Of a DNA stretch of 64,000 bases, positions 47,262 through 56,241 are shown in pieces. Every line of letters begins with the position of its first letter. The stretch's first letter is position 1. The notes under the pieces were generated by a model that worked only from the letters and a program-made list of their open reading frames with translations, had not been told where the DNA came from and searched no databases. The stretch comes from Siphonobacter curvatus (GTDB taxonomy: Bacteria; Bacteroidota; Bacteroidia; Cytophagales; Spirosomataceae): positions 62,001 through 126,000 of the forward strand of contig NZ_PTRA01000005.1 in NCBI RefSeq assembly GCF_002943425.1, written 5' to 3'. The position numbers and the translations under genes were made by a program.

Positions 47262-48230
47262 TTATTTCAAAACAGGCTGCTTTTTCTTTGGGCTGGAAAC
47301 AGTTTTCCAGGCCGTCTTTTTTAACTGCTCAGCAAAATCCGTATCGACCTCCTGAGGGTGGAAGGAAAGCTTTAGCGGTGATTCCTGAAAAAGAAAGCTG
47401 TACCAGACTAAGGAGCCTAAATAACAGCCCGCGGCGTTGGCGTGGTGGGAATCAAAGCCTAACTCGTTCTGCTTCCAGAAGTAGCCAACGTGCAGGGAAT
47501 GATTTTGTTTAGGTAGGGCGGGGGGCTTGGGATGATCGAAATTGAATTCGGTATCTTTCTGGTATCCCCATTGCGGATCGGAGCTAATGGCCCAAAAGGC
47601 ATCGCCATTGGGAATTAGGGAAATGCCTAACTCTTTGGCTGTGGCGTGGTAGGCGGCTCTGGATTTTTCCCACATCTCTTGAGCAGTGCGGGCGGAATGC
47701 TCCTTGCCAATCTGCGTAAAGTCTTTGGAATCTACGCGGTAAGCCCAGGTCTGGTGAAGGACAATTTTGGCCTGGGGCTGTAACTTTTTCACGTATTCGT
47801 AGAGTTGCCGGGCATAGGGCTGGTACGTTTCCAGGTTTCCCGAGAGAATGGAGGCCTGTTGCAGCGTAATCACGTCCCACGTGCCTTCGGCAAGTAACAT
47901 TTTCAGGGATTTGCCGTGGTAGGGTTTACCTTTGGGATCTTCCGGGTTTCGTTCGGCCGCCTGGGCGTGATCCCAGTGCCGTTCCAGTGAGCAGCCACCG
48001 AGTTCGGCTCGTCCAATAATCAACGTATGTCCGGCTTCCTGACTGAGTTCAGGTAAGTATTTAGAAGCATTCTGGGAGAAGCTGTTCCCAATCATAAACA
48101 ACCGTAAGGCGTGGCGATCTGCCTTTTTAGAGCTGGATTGGCCAGAAGCAATGTGTACGAGTAGGAATAGCAGAACCAGATAACTAGCTCTGGGGAAGGA
48201 GTAATCAAGCGGATGTTTACGTGCACGCAT
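47262..48230 (-). CDS. DUF4886-type SGNH-like secreted protein
   Basis: The 322-residue protein has an N-terminal hydrophobic export segment (ASYLVLLFLLVHIASG), then LFMIGNSFSQNASKYLPELS with the GNSF(S) motif typical of DUF4886 proteins, DVITLQQASILSG and a C-terminal HHANAAGCYLGSLVWYSFL, consistent with the last catalytic block of SGNH hydrolases. It may be an esterase acting on polysaccharides, but activity is unproven for this group. Confidence 0.82.
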   Translation of the reverse strand: MRARKHPLDYSFPRASYLVLLFLLVHIASGQSSSKKADRHALRLFMIGNSFSQNASKYLPELSQEAGHTLIIGRAELGGCSLERHWDHAQAAERNPEDPKGKPYHGKSLKMLLAEGTWDVITLQQASILSGNLETYQPYARQLYEYVKKLQPQAKIVLHQTWAYRVDSKDFTQIGKEHSARTAQEMWEKSRAAYHATAKELGISLIPNGDAFWAISSDPQWGYQKDTEFNFDHPKPPALPKQNHSLHVGYFWKQNELGFDSHHANAAGCYLGSLVWYSFLFQESPLKLSFHPQEVDTDFAEQLKKTAWKTVSSPKKKQPVLK

Positions 48231-48486
48231 TTTGTTTCAAGAATAGGTTTACGAATGGATGGCTAAGGCGTCTTTGATTCCCCAAAGGAACTCCCTAACC
48301 CATGCCCAGCTGCGAAGATAAGACAGCTAAGCCGCATAGATACTATTCTAAAAAAGCAGATTATTTGTACACGACGCTTTTCGCCGTTTGAAAATAGACT
48401 GTTCAGACTAGCTGTACTTCTAAGGGAATCCCAATAACAATCAAGTAATCGCAGCAGGCCGAGGTTACAAAGAAGATAGATGATCC

Positions 48487-49041
48487 TTATCTTCTATCCA
48501 ATGGATAGGTGTAGCCCGGTTGGATTAAATAGCCGTCCGTTATCTTTAACAAACCCTGATCGGTATACGGTAATTGCTGAAGTAAACTTAAACTACGTTT
48601 GAAATTTTCGTGAGAGGGCCGAGCTTTTTCGCAAGCCGCTTCGCTCGTTATTGTAAACGAATAGAAAGGAAAGGTAAACCATCGATAAGCCTGGAAAGTA
48701 TGCGGATCCCATCCCTTCCAACGACCTGAGGTTTCGCGTATATTTCTGCTGATTTTGTTAATGGTATAAGGCCTAAGATTGCCAAGCACGAGTAAGCTAT
48801 CAACTTGCCCCTTTTGATTTACCCTGAATTTGAACTCCCCATACATCGTTTCACACTGAGCCGAAGTTTCTTCTGTACTGAAAATACCCTTCATAATGAA
48901 GGCGGATACCGATTTTTGTCCCTCGTAGGGGTAAAGCCTTGCCTGAATAGGCGTTTCGAAGGAAATCGTTACATCTTTATCCTGCCCGGAACTCTTCAGG
49001 TGTAAAAGGAAAAATAGTGCTAGTAATACCAATCTTATCAT
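48487..49041 (-). CDS. Secreted protein of unknown function (184 aa)
   Basis: An N-terminal Sec signal (MIRLVLLALFFLLHLKSSG) leads to a mature protein of about 165 residues with two cysteines (TSAQCETMYGEFKF and SEAACEKARP). No family is recognised. The part FKFRVNQKGQVDSLLVLGNL suggests a TonB-C-like or similar beta fold, without certainty. It lies next to a decayed regulator gene. Confidence 0.6.
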   Translation of the reverse strand: MIRLVLLALFFLLHLKSSGQDKDVTISFETPIQARLYPYEGQKSVSAFIMKGIFSTEETSAQCETMYGEFKFRVNQKGQVDSLLVLGNLRPYTINKISRNIRETSGRWKGWDPHTFQAYRWFTFPFYSFTITSEAACEKARPSHENFKRSLSLLQQLPYTDQGLLKITDGYLIQPGYTYPLDRR

Positions 49042-49077
49042 TGCAAAATTGTGGCAACCCGGTCGTACCCAGGCGGT

Positions 49078-49430
49078 CTAATTCAGATTTCTGAACTCCA
49101 CCGGAGTCCGTGCATGCAGGGAAGTACGTACAAACCCCAGCCTCCCAAAATCATCGGACATCTCCTCCGGCGCATCCATTTCGATAACCTGATTTGGCCC
49201 CATGCTGATCAGGTAGACGTCCTGACAATCAATGGGTTGCGGCCATGCCGAATCTGGTTACTGGGGTACGTTTTAAACATTATCGAATAGAAATCAGCCG
49301 AAAGTTTGACGTTTTGCTGCTGCGGTACCTGACTAAAATCCAGTACCGCTACCAAAAGATGCTGATGCGGTCCCGTCCCAAAAAACCGGAGCAGGTCTGC
49401 AATGGTAGCAAAATGAATAAATTCCTGCAT
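49078..49430 (-). pseudogene. Decayed AraC-family regulator, N-terminal part only
   Basis: Minus-strand translation from ATG 49430 gives MQEFIHFATIADLLRFFGTG and FYSIMFKTYPSNQIRHGRNP, as in the ligand-binding N-domain of Bacteroidota AraC regulators. A frameshift near 49210 moves the match to the frame SMGPNQVIEMDAPEEM, which ends at the TAG at 49078-49080. The DNA-binding domain is absent. The gene is therefore frameshifted and truncated. Confidence 0.7.
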
Positions 49431-49438
49431 GAACGAGT

Positions 49439-49475
49439 TTAGCTTAGTGCTAGCCCTGGCGTAGCACTAAGCTAA
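49439..49475. repeat. 14-base-pair perfect hairpin beside the AraC remnant
   Basis: TTAGCTTAGTGCTA (49439-49452) pairs perfectly with TAGCACTAAGCTAA (49462-49475) around a nine-base loop, just upstream of the remnant's start. It might be an operator, a terminator from the other side, or a footprint of an inserted element. Confidence 0.5.
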
Positions 49476-49678
49476 GCGTTCGATGGTTTATTTTATTCAA
49501 TTAGTAGAACCATTTTTTGTCCTACTCGCCCGGCTGATCACTAGCCTGTTCCCATTCGACGGCGTACCTTCTTCGTATCGATAGCAAAACTCGTAGTGTA
49601 GAAGGTTTACAAGAAAATAGGTAGGAGTTACTCGTCAGCCGGGTTGGCGGTACAGAAAACGGACCCAAACAAAGGATC

Positions 49679-50578
49679 TTATTTCTTCTGATAACTCCCA
49701 TATAACGCGATCAACCGTTCGGGATGGTTTGAGATAATGCCGTCGACGCCGTAGGACGCCATACGTTGCATATCTTTTTGATCATCGACCGTCCAGGGTA
49801 ACATTCGCATCTTCTTTTCGTGTACTTCTTTCACACTTTCGGGAGTGACCAGGGTGTAATGCGGACTGTAGTACTGTGGCTTGAATCCCAGTTTTGCCAG
49901 GTTATCGGCTACGCTGTCTTGGTTATAAAGTAGCAACGACAAGCTTTGATTAGGGTACTTTTTGTGGAGTTCCTGAAGGGTACGCACGTCGAAAGACTGA
50001 ATGGTGACGCGGGTAGCGATGCCTTTTTGCTGGATGACCTGCATGAGCAGTTGTACGAATACATCCGGTGAAGGATTGTACTTTCCGTCGCCTTGCGGCG
50101 AACATTTGGTTTCAATGTTATACGCAACCGGTTTCAAATGATGTTTGCGAACGTAAGTTTCCACGCTATCAATCACTTCCGAGAGCAGTGGCTTATACGT
50201 TTTCATCTTCCGTTGCAGCGGAAAGTTCGGGTGGGGTTTACTTCCGGCATCGAAGGTCCGGATGCTGTCATACTTCATTTGATAGAGAGCGTAGGACTTT
50301 TCTTCTTCTTTTGTGATGTCGCTACCATCAGGTTTCCTCATGAAAACAGACGACATATACGGATCGTGGGAAACCACCACTTTCTGGTCGGCCGAAATAA
50401 CGCAATCTAGCTCCAGCGTCCGACAGCCTAGCCGTACCGCATGAATCATGGATGTAACCGTGTTTTCCGGAACTAGGCCCATACCGCCCCGGTGGGCCTG
50501 TACATCGAGGGTTTGTTGGGCTTGTACACGCGGAAGTACCAGTCCACTGAAAAGCAACGCGTACCAAAGACGTTTCAT
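49679..50578 (-). CDS. Periplasmic glycerophosphodiester phosphodiesterase
   Basis: The 299-residue protein has a Sec signal (MKRLWYALLFSGLVLPRVQA) and a GDPD TIM barrel. Catalytic and metal residues are visible as H29-R30-G31 (VQAHRGGMGLVPENT), E56 and D58 (LELDCVISADQK) and H71 (VVSHDPYM). It hydrolyses deacylated phospholipid head groups to glycerol 3-phosphate and an alcohol. A -7 element lies at 50655-50662. Confidence 0.94.
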   Translation of the reverse strand: MKRLWYALLFSGLVLPRVQAQQTLDVQAHRGGMGLVPENTVTSMIHAVRLGCRTLELDCVISADQKVVVSHDPYMSSVFMRKPDGSDITKEEEKSYALYQMKYDSIRTFDAGSKPHPNFPLQRKMKTYKPLLSEVIDSVETYVRKHHLKPVAYNIETKCSPQGDGKYNPSPDVFVQLLMQVIQQKGIATRVTIQSFDVRTLQELHKKYPNQSLSLLLYNQDSVADNLAKLGFKPQYYSPHYTLVTPESVKEVHEKKMRMLPWTVDDQKDMQRMASYGVDGIISNHPERLIALYGSYQKK

Positions 50579-50654
50579 CGTCAGGAAATAATAGAGTGAA
50601 TGGAGAAGAAAGAGCCTGGGAACGGCAAGGTCCGTTGGCGGCTAAAATTGGGCC

Positions 50655-50662
50655 CAAAAGTA
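50655..50662 (-). promoter_or_regulatory. -7 element of the phosphodiesterase gene
   Basis: On the minus strand TACTTTTG matches TAnnTTTG, 76 bases before the ATG at 50578. No -33 element at the standard distance was seen. Confidence 0.4.
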
Positions 50663-50755
50663 AAGACTTTCCCAAGGGAGCCTGTTACGGCTAGATTAAA
50701 TCAAAAAGGCTTTGCGTAACGATTGCTTCATGTACCAAGCGTCGTTAAAAAAAAA

Positions 50756-50794
50756 GCACCGTTTGCTTTTCCAGACAGAAAAAACAAACGGTGC
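50756..50794 (-). terminator. Terminator of the MATE gene
   Basis: GCACCGTTTG and CAAACGGTGC pair perfectly (50756-50765 with 50785-50794), and in the minus direction the stem is followed by a run of nine T's. Confidence 0.9.
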
Positions 50795-50814
50795 AAAAAG
50801 GTGTCCCGAAAAAA

Positions 50815-52155
50815 CTAGCTGACCAGTACCGGGGCGTTTCGTTTGGACATTCGCAGAAAACGAGCAATCAGGAAAATGGAGGCAAACGTCAGACCACTGA
50901 TGAAGCCCAGCCACATGCCCGAAGCTCCCATGCCGCCGTGAAAGGCAAACCAGTAGCCCATCGGAATACCCACTACCCAGTACGCCACGGCAATGAGCAG
51001 GGTAGGCGTTCGAACGTCCTTGATCCCGCGTAAGAGGCCCGCTCCAATGGCTTGCGTCGCGTCAGAAATCTGGAAAATGGCCGCAAACAGCAGTAGCATA
51101 CTCGCCAGCGAAACGACTTCCGCATTGCTGTTGAAGAAATGGGGTAAATGGTCTTTGAGTAGTACAAAACCCAGGGCACAGCAAACGCCGTAAGCTAGGG
51201 CCGTTAGTAACGTACTCTTGCCAATGGTAGCTATCAACGGCCAGTCCGAACGACCAAACGCATTGCTGACCCGGATGGAACCCGCCTGAGCCAGTCCCAT
51301 CGAGACCATAAACGTAGCCGACGCACAACTCAGGGCAATCTGGTGGGACGCCTGAGCGACGGCACCAATCGTACCGATGATGATGCCCGAAACGGCGAAG
51401 GCTCCCGCCTCCATGCCGACCTGCAGGCTACTGGGTACCCCAATGTGCAGCAATTCCTGAATCGTCGAGCGACGCAGGTACCATTCCTCTTTCCGTAGCT
51501 GAATGTACTTTTTATACGAATGGTGGGTCAGAATAACCGCTCCCAATGCTAGGGTAATCACTGTACGGGTGATGAGCGTACCCCAGGCGGCTCCCAGTAG
51601 TTCGAGTCGCGGAAAGCCCCAGTTGCCATAAATCAACAGCCAGTTAATGAAAATGTTAATGGGCATGGCCGCCAGCGAAAACAGCATGGCTGTGCGGGTT
51701 TGTTCGAGGCCATCCGTGAATTGCTTGAGTGTCATGAACAGCAGCATGGGAATAATGGAAATCCCCATCAACTGCATAAAGGGTACGGCCAGCGTGGCTA
51801 CTTCCGGGTCCTGACCCAAGTGAAAGAGGATGTCCTTCCCGAAAAACAGTGTAAATGAAATTAGCAGGGCCGTTAGGGCACAGATGCAAAAGCCATTGTA
51901 CAGGTAATGGGAAACCTGACGGGCGTCGTTCTGACCGTGGGCCATGGATACCATCTGGGAAACGGAAATGGTCATGCCGATACCGATCACAAAGGGAATA
52001 TTCATGGCATTGAATACCAGTGAAACAGCGGCCAGTTGTTTGTAATTAATGGACCCCACCATGGCTGTATCAATGATGTGCAGGGCCATTTGAGCGAGTT
52101 CACCAATAATGATGGGTAAAGCTAATCGAATAGTTTTGAAGGCTTCCGTTTTCAT
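50815..52155 (-). CDS. MATE-family multidrug/Na+ or H+ antiporter
   Basis: The 446-residue protein has about 12 membrane helices and the MATE repeats, e.g. LALPIIIGELAQMALHIIDT, AMVGSINYKQLAAVSLVFNA, and in the second half GVPSSLQVGMEAGAFAVSGI and GTIGAVAQASHQIALSCASA. It exports cationic drugs or metabolites using an ion gradient. A -7/-33 promoter pair lies just upstream, with the divergent oxidoreductase gene beyond. Confidence 0.95.
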   Translation of the reverse strand: MKTEAFKTIRLALPIIIGELAQMALHIIDTAMVGSINYKQLAAVSLVFNAMNIPFVIGIGMTISVSQMVSMAHGQNDARQVSHYLYNGFCICALTALLISFTLFFGKDILFHLGQDPEVATLAVPFMQLMGISIIPMLLFMTLKQFTDGLEQTRTAMLFSLAAMPINIFINWLLIYGNWGFPRLELLGAAWGTLITRTVITLALGAVILTHHSYKKYIQLRKEEWYLRRSTIQELLHIGVPSSLQVGMEAGAFAVSGIIIGTIGAVAQASHQIALSCASATFMVSMGLAQAGSIRVSNAFGRSDWPLIATIGKSTLLTALAYGVCCALGFVLLKDHLPHFFNSNAEVVSLASMLLLFAAIFQISDATQAIGAGLLRGIKDVRTPTLLIAVAYWVVGIPMGYWFAFHGGMGASGMWLGFISGLTFASIFLIARFLRMSKRNAPVLVS

Positions 52156-52186
52156 GACTCAATAGTATCGCAACTTAAGAAAGCCG

Positions 52187-52221
52187 CAAAGGTACGAAAG
52201 CTTCCCGAGCAGGTCGGCAAA
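52187..52221 (-). promoter_or_regulatory. Promoter of the MATE gene
   Basis: On the minus strand TACCTTTG (52187-52194) matches the -7 box, and TTTG (52218-52221) lies 23 bases upstream as a possible -33 box, a little longer than the usual spacing. Confidence 0.55.
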
Positions 52222-52410
52222 AAATCCGAAACTAGCTGACGCAATTCCCGCAGAAAGACCATTTTAGGCCACTTGAACCTTCAGAATCGCCGGATTTGTC
52301 GCAAGACTATGTCATTTTTAACAAATTCCTGTAATTTCAGCGATTCAACTACCCGTCTGCTCAGGTCCGCTTCGGATGGGGCACGGGCGTATCAAAGCCT
52401 CTAATTCCTT

Positions 52411-53748
52411 ATGGAAAAATCCAGACGATCGTTTCTTAAAAAAACGGCTCTTACGACGGCCGGACTGACCCTCGGCGGGGTCGGGATGTCCGCTAAAAGT
52501 TACGCTAAAATCATCGGCTCCAACGAACGGCTACAGGTAGCCATTGCCGGATTAGGTCGGCGGTTGGGAGCCTATTTTGAACCCATTGGGAAGAAAGACA
52601 GTAACGTCGAGTTAGTATACCTCTGCGACGTAATGCAGAAGCAGCGGGAGTCGGCTCTCAAGCAGTTTGCCAAACACATCGATTATCAGCCTAAGCTTGA
52701 AAATGACATTCGGAAGGTCATTGCCGATAAGGATGTCGATGTGCTCATCAACGCTACACCCGATCATTGGCATGCTCCGGGTACCTGGCTGGCGGTACAG
52801 GCGGGCAAGCACGTGTATGTGGAGAAACCCTGTAGCCACAACCCCCGGGAAGGCGAAATTCTGGTGGCCATTCAGAAGAAATACGGCAAGGTGATTCAGA
52901 TGGGGAATCAACAGCGTTCGTCGCCGGAAACCATCGATATTATCCATCAGATTCACAATGGAGTCATTGGTACGCCCTACAAAGCCGTGGCTTTTTACGT
53001 GGCTACTCGGGGAGAAGTACCAGTGCCGAAAAAAGCTCCTGTACCTACGGGGCTGGACTGGGATTTGTTTCAGGGTCCTGCTCCCCGTCGCGAATACACC
53101 CACGATACCTGGGATTACAACTGGCACTGGTACGGCTGGAATTACGGAACGGCCGAAAGCGGCAACAATGCCACGCACGAGCTGGACGTCGCCCGTTGGG
53201 CCTTGCAGGTGGATTATCCCGAACACGTGAACGTGGAAGCGGCGAAACGCCATTTTGCTAACGACGGCTGGGAGATGTACGATACCATGGAAGCGTCGTT
53301 CCGTTTTCCGGGCAACAAAATCATCCAATGGGACGGGAAAAGCCGGTCGGGTTACAAAACCTACGGTACTGACCGTGGTACCGTAATCTACGGCTCGACG
53401 GGTACGGTATACGTTGATCGGGATGGCTATAAGCTCTTCAGCCGGGAAGGCAAGCTGGTGAAAGACAGCAAAGCCAAGGGTTCCGAAGCGGGCACGGCAC
53501 TGGGCGGTGGCGGTGATATGACGACTGGCCACATGGTTAATTTTTTTGAAGCCATTCGCGGAAAAGCCAAACAAAATTCACCCATCGATGAAGGAGCCAA
53601 AAGTGTATTGCTCTGCCACTTAGCGAACATTTCTTACCGCGTTAATAAACCCTTCGAAGTTGATACCAAAAACGGCCATATCCGGGATAAAGAAGCCATG
53701 AAGCTCTGGAGCCGCACTTACGAAAAAGGCTGGGAACCACCCGTTTAG
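52411..53748 (+). CDS. Tat-exported Gfo/Idh/MocA-family oxidoreductase
   Basis: The 445-residue protein has a Tat signal (SRRSFLKKTALTTAG, residues 4-18), then a Rossmann domain (LQVAIAGLGRRLGAY) and the EKP motif in HVYVEKPCSHNPREGE. The C-terminal domain carries ATHELDVARWALQVD. Its sequence is typical of the periplasmic glycosyl hydrolase 109-like or sugar-oxidoreductase group of Bacteroidota, which carry NAD(P) tightly and so need Tat. Substrate unknown. A terminator follows. Confidence 0.93.
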   Translation: MEKSRRSFLKKTALTTAGLTLGGVGMSAKSYAKIIGSNERLQVAIAGLGRRLGAYFEPIGKKDSNVELVYLCDVMQKQRESALKQFAKHIDYQPKLENDIRKVIADKDVDVLINATPDHWHAPGTWLAVQAGKHVYVEKPCSHNPREGEILVAIQKKYGKVIQMGNQQRSSPETIDIIHQIHNGVIGTPYKAVAFYVATRGEVPVPKKAPVPTGLDWDLFQGPAPRREYTHDTWDYNWHWYGWNYGTAESGNNATHELDVARWALQVDYPEHVNVEAAKRHFANDGWEMYDTMEASFRFPGNKIIQWDGKSRSGYKTYGTDRGTVIYGSTGTVYVDRDGYKLFSREGKLVKDSKAKGSEAGTALGGGGDMTTGHMVNFFEAIRGKAKQNSPIDEGAKSVLLCHLANISYRVNKPFEVDTKNGHIRDKEAMKLWSRTYEKGWEPPV

Positions 53749-53766
53749 TTTTTTTAGCTAACTACG

Positions 53767-53797
53767 AAAAAAGCAGCCCTTCAGAGGCTGCTTTTTT
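53767..53797 (+). terminator. Intrinsic terminator after the oxidoreductase gene
   Basis: AAAAAAGCAGCC and GGCTGCTTTTTT form a 12-base-pair stem ending in a T-run, and can work in both directions for the convergent lipoprotein gene. Confidence 0.9.
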
Positions 53798-53869
53798 GAT
53801 GCTGAACATTACGCATCATCTATGGCTTGGAGCGAGTAGCATTCGATAAGTATGCTTCCGTAACTTTGG

Positions 53870-54292
53870 TTAAAAATATCCCCGGCCCACATTCGAGTAG
53901 GTGACTTTCCATTTCCCCTTATTGCGATTGAAATACAGGTATTTGTAGCCGTCTTTTAGTGGAAAGTAAGCACAGTCACTAGTCGTTTGAATCATAATGA
54001 TCTCCCGAGGTTGTGCTTTAATAAGAAAGCTTCTGGCCATTCCGTTGGTAAAGTCAGAAACCAAACGTCCAGTGGCGGCTACCCGGCTTCCCACGGCAAT
54101 CGATACAGAGTCATTGAAATACATCTCGAACGTGAAAACCCGTGAGGAATCGCGGTGAAAAAGCTCGGAGGCATTACGGTTGTCTACCTCTTCGCTAACG
54201 GTCTTGCACGTCAATTCATGCTCTTTTTTGCAGCCGAGCATGCCCATGAGTAAAGCACTTAAAACAATAAGCAGAACACAAAGGAGTCTCAT
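53870..54292 (-). CDS. Lipoprotein of unknown function (140 aa)
   Basis: A lipoprotein signal (MRLLCVLLIVLSALLMGMLG followed by C21) precedes a small, mostly strand-like domain with two further cysteines (ELTCKTVSEE and TTSDCAYFPL). No family is recognised. It follows the cytochrome c peroxidase gene by 84 bases in the same direction but may be separate from that operon. Confidence 0.7.
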   Translation of the reverse strand: MRLLCVLLIVLSALLMGMLGCKKEHELTCKTVSEEVDNRNASELFHRDSSRVFTFEMYFNDSVSIAVGSRVAATGRLVSDFTNGMARSFLIKAQPREIIMIQTTSDCAYFPLKDGYKYLYFNRNKGKWKVTYSNVGRGYF

Positions 54293-54376
54293 CGTCTATA
54301 CGTTTTTGTCTAAGACCCTTTGTCCGGCCTATACGTTGGAAGAGCTAAAAAAATGGGCAGTCGAACCATCTGATCG

Positions 54377-55498
54377 CTACTGAGGCAGTTCAAAAGGATT
54401 GATTTTCTGGGAAGGCACCGAAATCGTTTTCAGAAACGCTTCCAGCTGAAGCTGCTCCGTTTTGGTAAGATGAAGTTTCCGGAGCAGGGGTGAGGTGACA
54501 GGCCGCAGTCGTTCGTCTACGACTACCCTTCGCTGAATGGGCGAGGGGTTGCCCAGGTTGTAGTATTCAATAACATCCCGGAGCGTCGGGAAATTGCCGT
54601 GGTGCATCCAGGGGCCGGTACGAGCTACCTCCCGCAGCGAAGGCGTACGAAATTTGCCAACGTCCTTTGGATCACCCGTCTGAAGATATTTTCCAAAGTC
54701 CTGTTGCGAAGAGCCGTACAGGGTTTGCCCGTCGTTATGAAACTGATTGTCTGAAAATAAAGGTGAGTTATGGCAGTTGATGCAGCGGGCTTTGGTACGG
54801 AATAAATGTAAGCCCAGCACTTCATCGTCGCTCAATAGCCGGGCGTTTCCCTGAACAAAACGATCAAAACGACTTGGCGGACTAACGACTGTTCGTTCAA
54901 ACGTGGCAATAGCCTGCTGAATGCGTTCAACCGTCACCTCCTCCGTGCCAAAGGCGGCGGCGAAATGCGGTCGGTACCCTTTTACCCGGCGAATGTTTCG
55001 CTGCATGGTTTTCAGGTTCTGAGCCATTTCCAGCGGGTCCTGTACCGGGAAGTTCACCTGCTCTTCCAGACTCGCCGCCCGGCCATCCCAGAACAGCCGC
55101 TGGTAATGCCCCGTATTGAGAATAGTCATGGCGTTACGTTTGCCGTTCTGGCGATTGTGACCGAAGGACAAATGCCGGCCATCGCCCCAGCCCAGCTCCG
55201 GGTCGTGGCAGGACGCACAGGCAATCTGTTTGGATTGTGAAAGTCGCGGATCAAAAAAGAGTAGCTTGCCCAGTTTCGCTTTTGCTTCCGAATACGGGTT
55301 GGAAGCCGGATGGTTAACCTTTCCCAGTACCCCGATTTCCTGAAACGTACCTAGAACGGAAGAATCGATTTCCGGTTTAGGCCAACGGGAAACGTCTCCA
55401 CTGCTGTACAATTGCCGGAGTTCATCCACGGAATACTCGTGCTGGAAGGCCGTAAGTCCGATGAAAATGGTTACCGAAAGCAGAAAGAAAAATCGCAT
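54377..55498 (-). CDS. Di-haem cytochrome c peroxidase (CcpA/MauG family)
   Basis: The 373-residue protein has an export signal (MRFFFLLSVTIFIGLTAF) and two haem-binding motifs: C94-A-S-C97-H98 (IACASCHDPELGWGDGR) and C239-I-N-C242-H243 (ARCINCHNSPLFSDNQFHN). Family segments LGKLLFFDPRLSQSK and FRTPSLREVARTGPWMHHG are present. It reduces hydrogen peroxide in the periplasm or, like MauG, carries out other oxidations. It is the last gene of locus 2 (88 bases after the lipoprotein gene) with an intervening hairpin. Confidence 0.95.
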   Translation of the reverse strand: MRFFFLLSVTIFIGLTAFQHEYSVDELRQLYSSGDVSRWPKPEIDSSVLGTFQEIGVLGKVNHPASNPYSEAKAKLGKLLFFDPRLSQSKQIACASCHDPELGWGDGRHLSFGHNRQNGKRNAMTILNTGHYQRLFWDGRAASLEEQVNFPVQDPLEMAQNLKTMQRNIRRVKGYRPHFAAAFGTEEVTVERIQQAIATFERTVVSPPSRFDRFVQGNARLLSDDEVLGLHLFRTKARCINCHNSPLFSDNQFHNDGQTLYGSSQQDFGKYLQTGDPKDVGKFRTPSLREVARTGPWMHHGNFPTLRDVIEYYNLGNPSPIQRRVVVDERLRPVTSPLLRKLHLTKTEQLQLEAFLKTISVPSQKINPFELPQ

Positions 55499-55513
55499 AA
55501 GCAGTATGCTGAA

Positions 55514-55545
55514 CTTCCCGAAAGCTATGAAAAGCCTTCGGGAAG
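55514..55545 (-). other. Hairpin between lipoprotein and peroxidase genes
   Basis: CTTCCCGAA (55514-55522) pairs with TTCGGGAAG (55537-55545), and the inner GC/GC may extend it. There is no T-run in the minus direction, so it probably protects or separates transcript segments. Confidence 0.45.
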
Positions 55546-55585
55546 CAATAAAGAATCACTACGGTTAATGCAGTATGAGAGCTAC

Positions 55586-56200
55586 TTAATTCAGACTTAG
55601 CGCGTCCACGCTGATTTTGTAGGTATGCGAGACTTTTGCCGCACCGCCAATAGCCGTTTCGTTAAAGTTCACTACCAGATCCATGACCTTGGTTTGCGTA
55701 TCGTACGTACCCTCTCCGCTAATACCAATGTTGAAAGGAGCACCGTCTTTACGCGAAATGGTTACGTCCTGAGTTAGTACTTTGACTTTACCCTTCGTGG
55801 CACCAACGGCATCCGGAAAAAATTGCAGGACTTTTTCAGCGTTAATTTTTGCTTCCTTGATGTTGTTGGTACCAATCTGAGTCGCGTACAGGGTAACCAT
55901 TCCAAAAAGATTAACGCCGCTGTCTACCACGTTGGGGTTGGTGAAACCGATGTAGGTAGGATCGTTGGCCGGAACTGTTGAAAAGTGGGAAGCAATCCGG
56001 TTTGTCCATTTTCTTGCGGTCGAATCGTAACGATAAACGTAGGGCTGGTAATACTGGTCGGTTTTATGGAAGACCGAAACGACATCCTTCGAAGCCTGCT
56101 CCTCAGCTGGTTTTTCGGGTTCGATGGAATTATCCTTGGAACAACTGTGCAACCCTAAAAGGCCGGCCATCAGTAAGGGAAGTAAGCGAAACAACTTCAT
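55586..56200 (-). CDS. Locus 2 lipoprotein of unknown function (204 aa)
   Basis: A lipoprotein signal (MKLFRLLPLLMAGLLGLHSC, C20 followed by S-K-D) precedes a domain of about 180 residues rich in beta strands (GVNLFGMVTLYATQIGTNNI, GISGEGTYDTQTKVMDLVVN). The family is not recognised. It follows susD by 41 bases and is thus a surface- or periplasm-exposed partner of SusC/SusD, perhaps a ligand-binding accessory. The C-terminal part resembles a lipocalin- or fasciclin-free beta fold only in general pattern. Confidence 0.7.
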   Translation of the reverse strand: MKLFRLLPLLMAGLLGLHSCSKDNSIEPEKPAEEQASKDVVSVFHKTDQYYQPYVYRYDSTARKWTNRIASHFSTVPANDPTYIGFTNPNVVDSGVNLFGMVTLYATQIGTNNIKEAKINAEKVLQFFPDAVGATKGKVKVLTQDVTISRKDGAPFNIGISGEGTYDTQTKVMDLVVNFNETAIGGAAKVSHTYKISVDALSLN

Positions 56201-56241
56201 GGTGTATGTAGGATTTGTAGTAAGGGATTGAAATGAACGAA

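Noticed and set aside
52612-53574. A 320-codon open frame on the minus strand
   Set aside because: It lies wholly inside the well-supported Tat-exported oxidoreductase gene on the other strand, has no domain resemblance, and is explained by codon bias of that gene.
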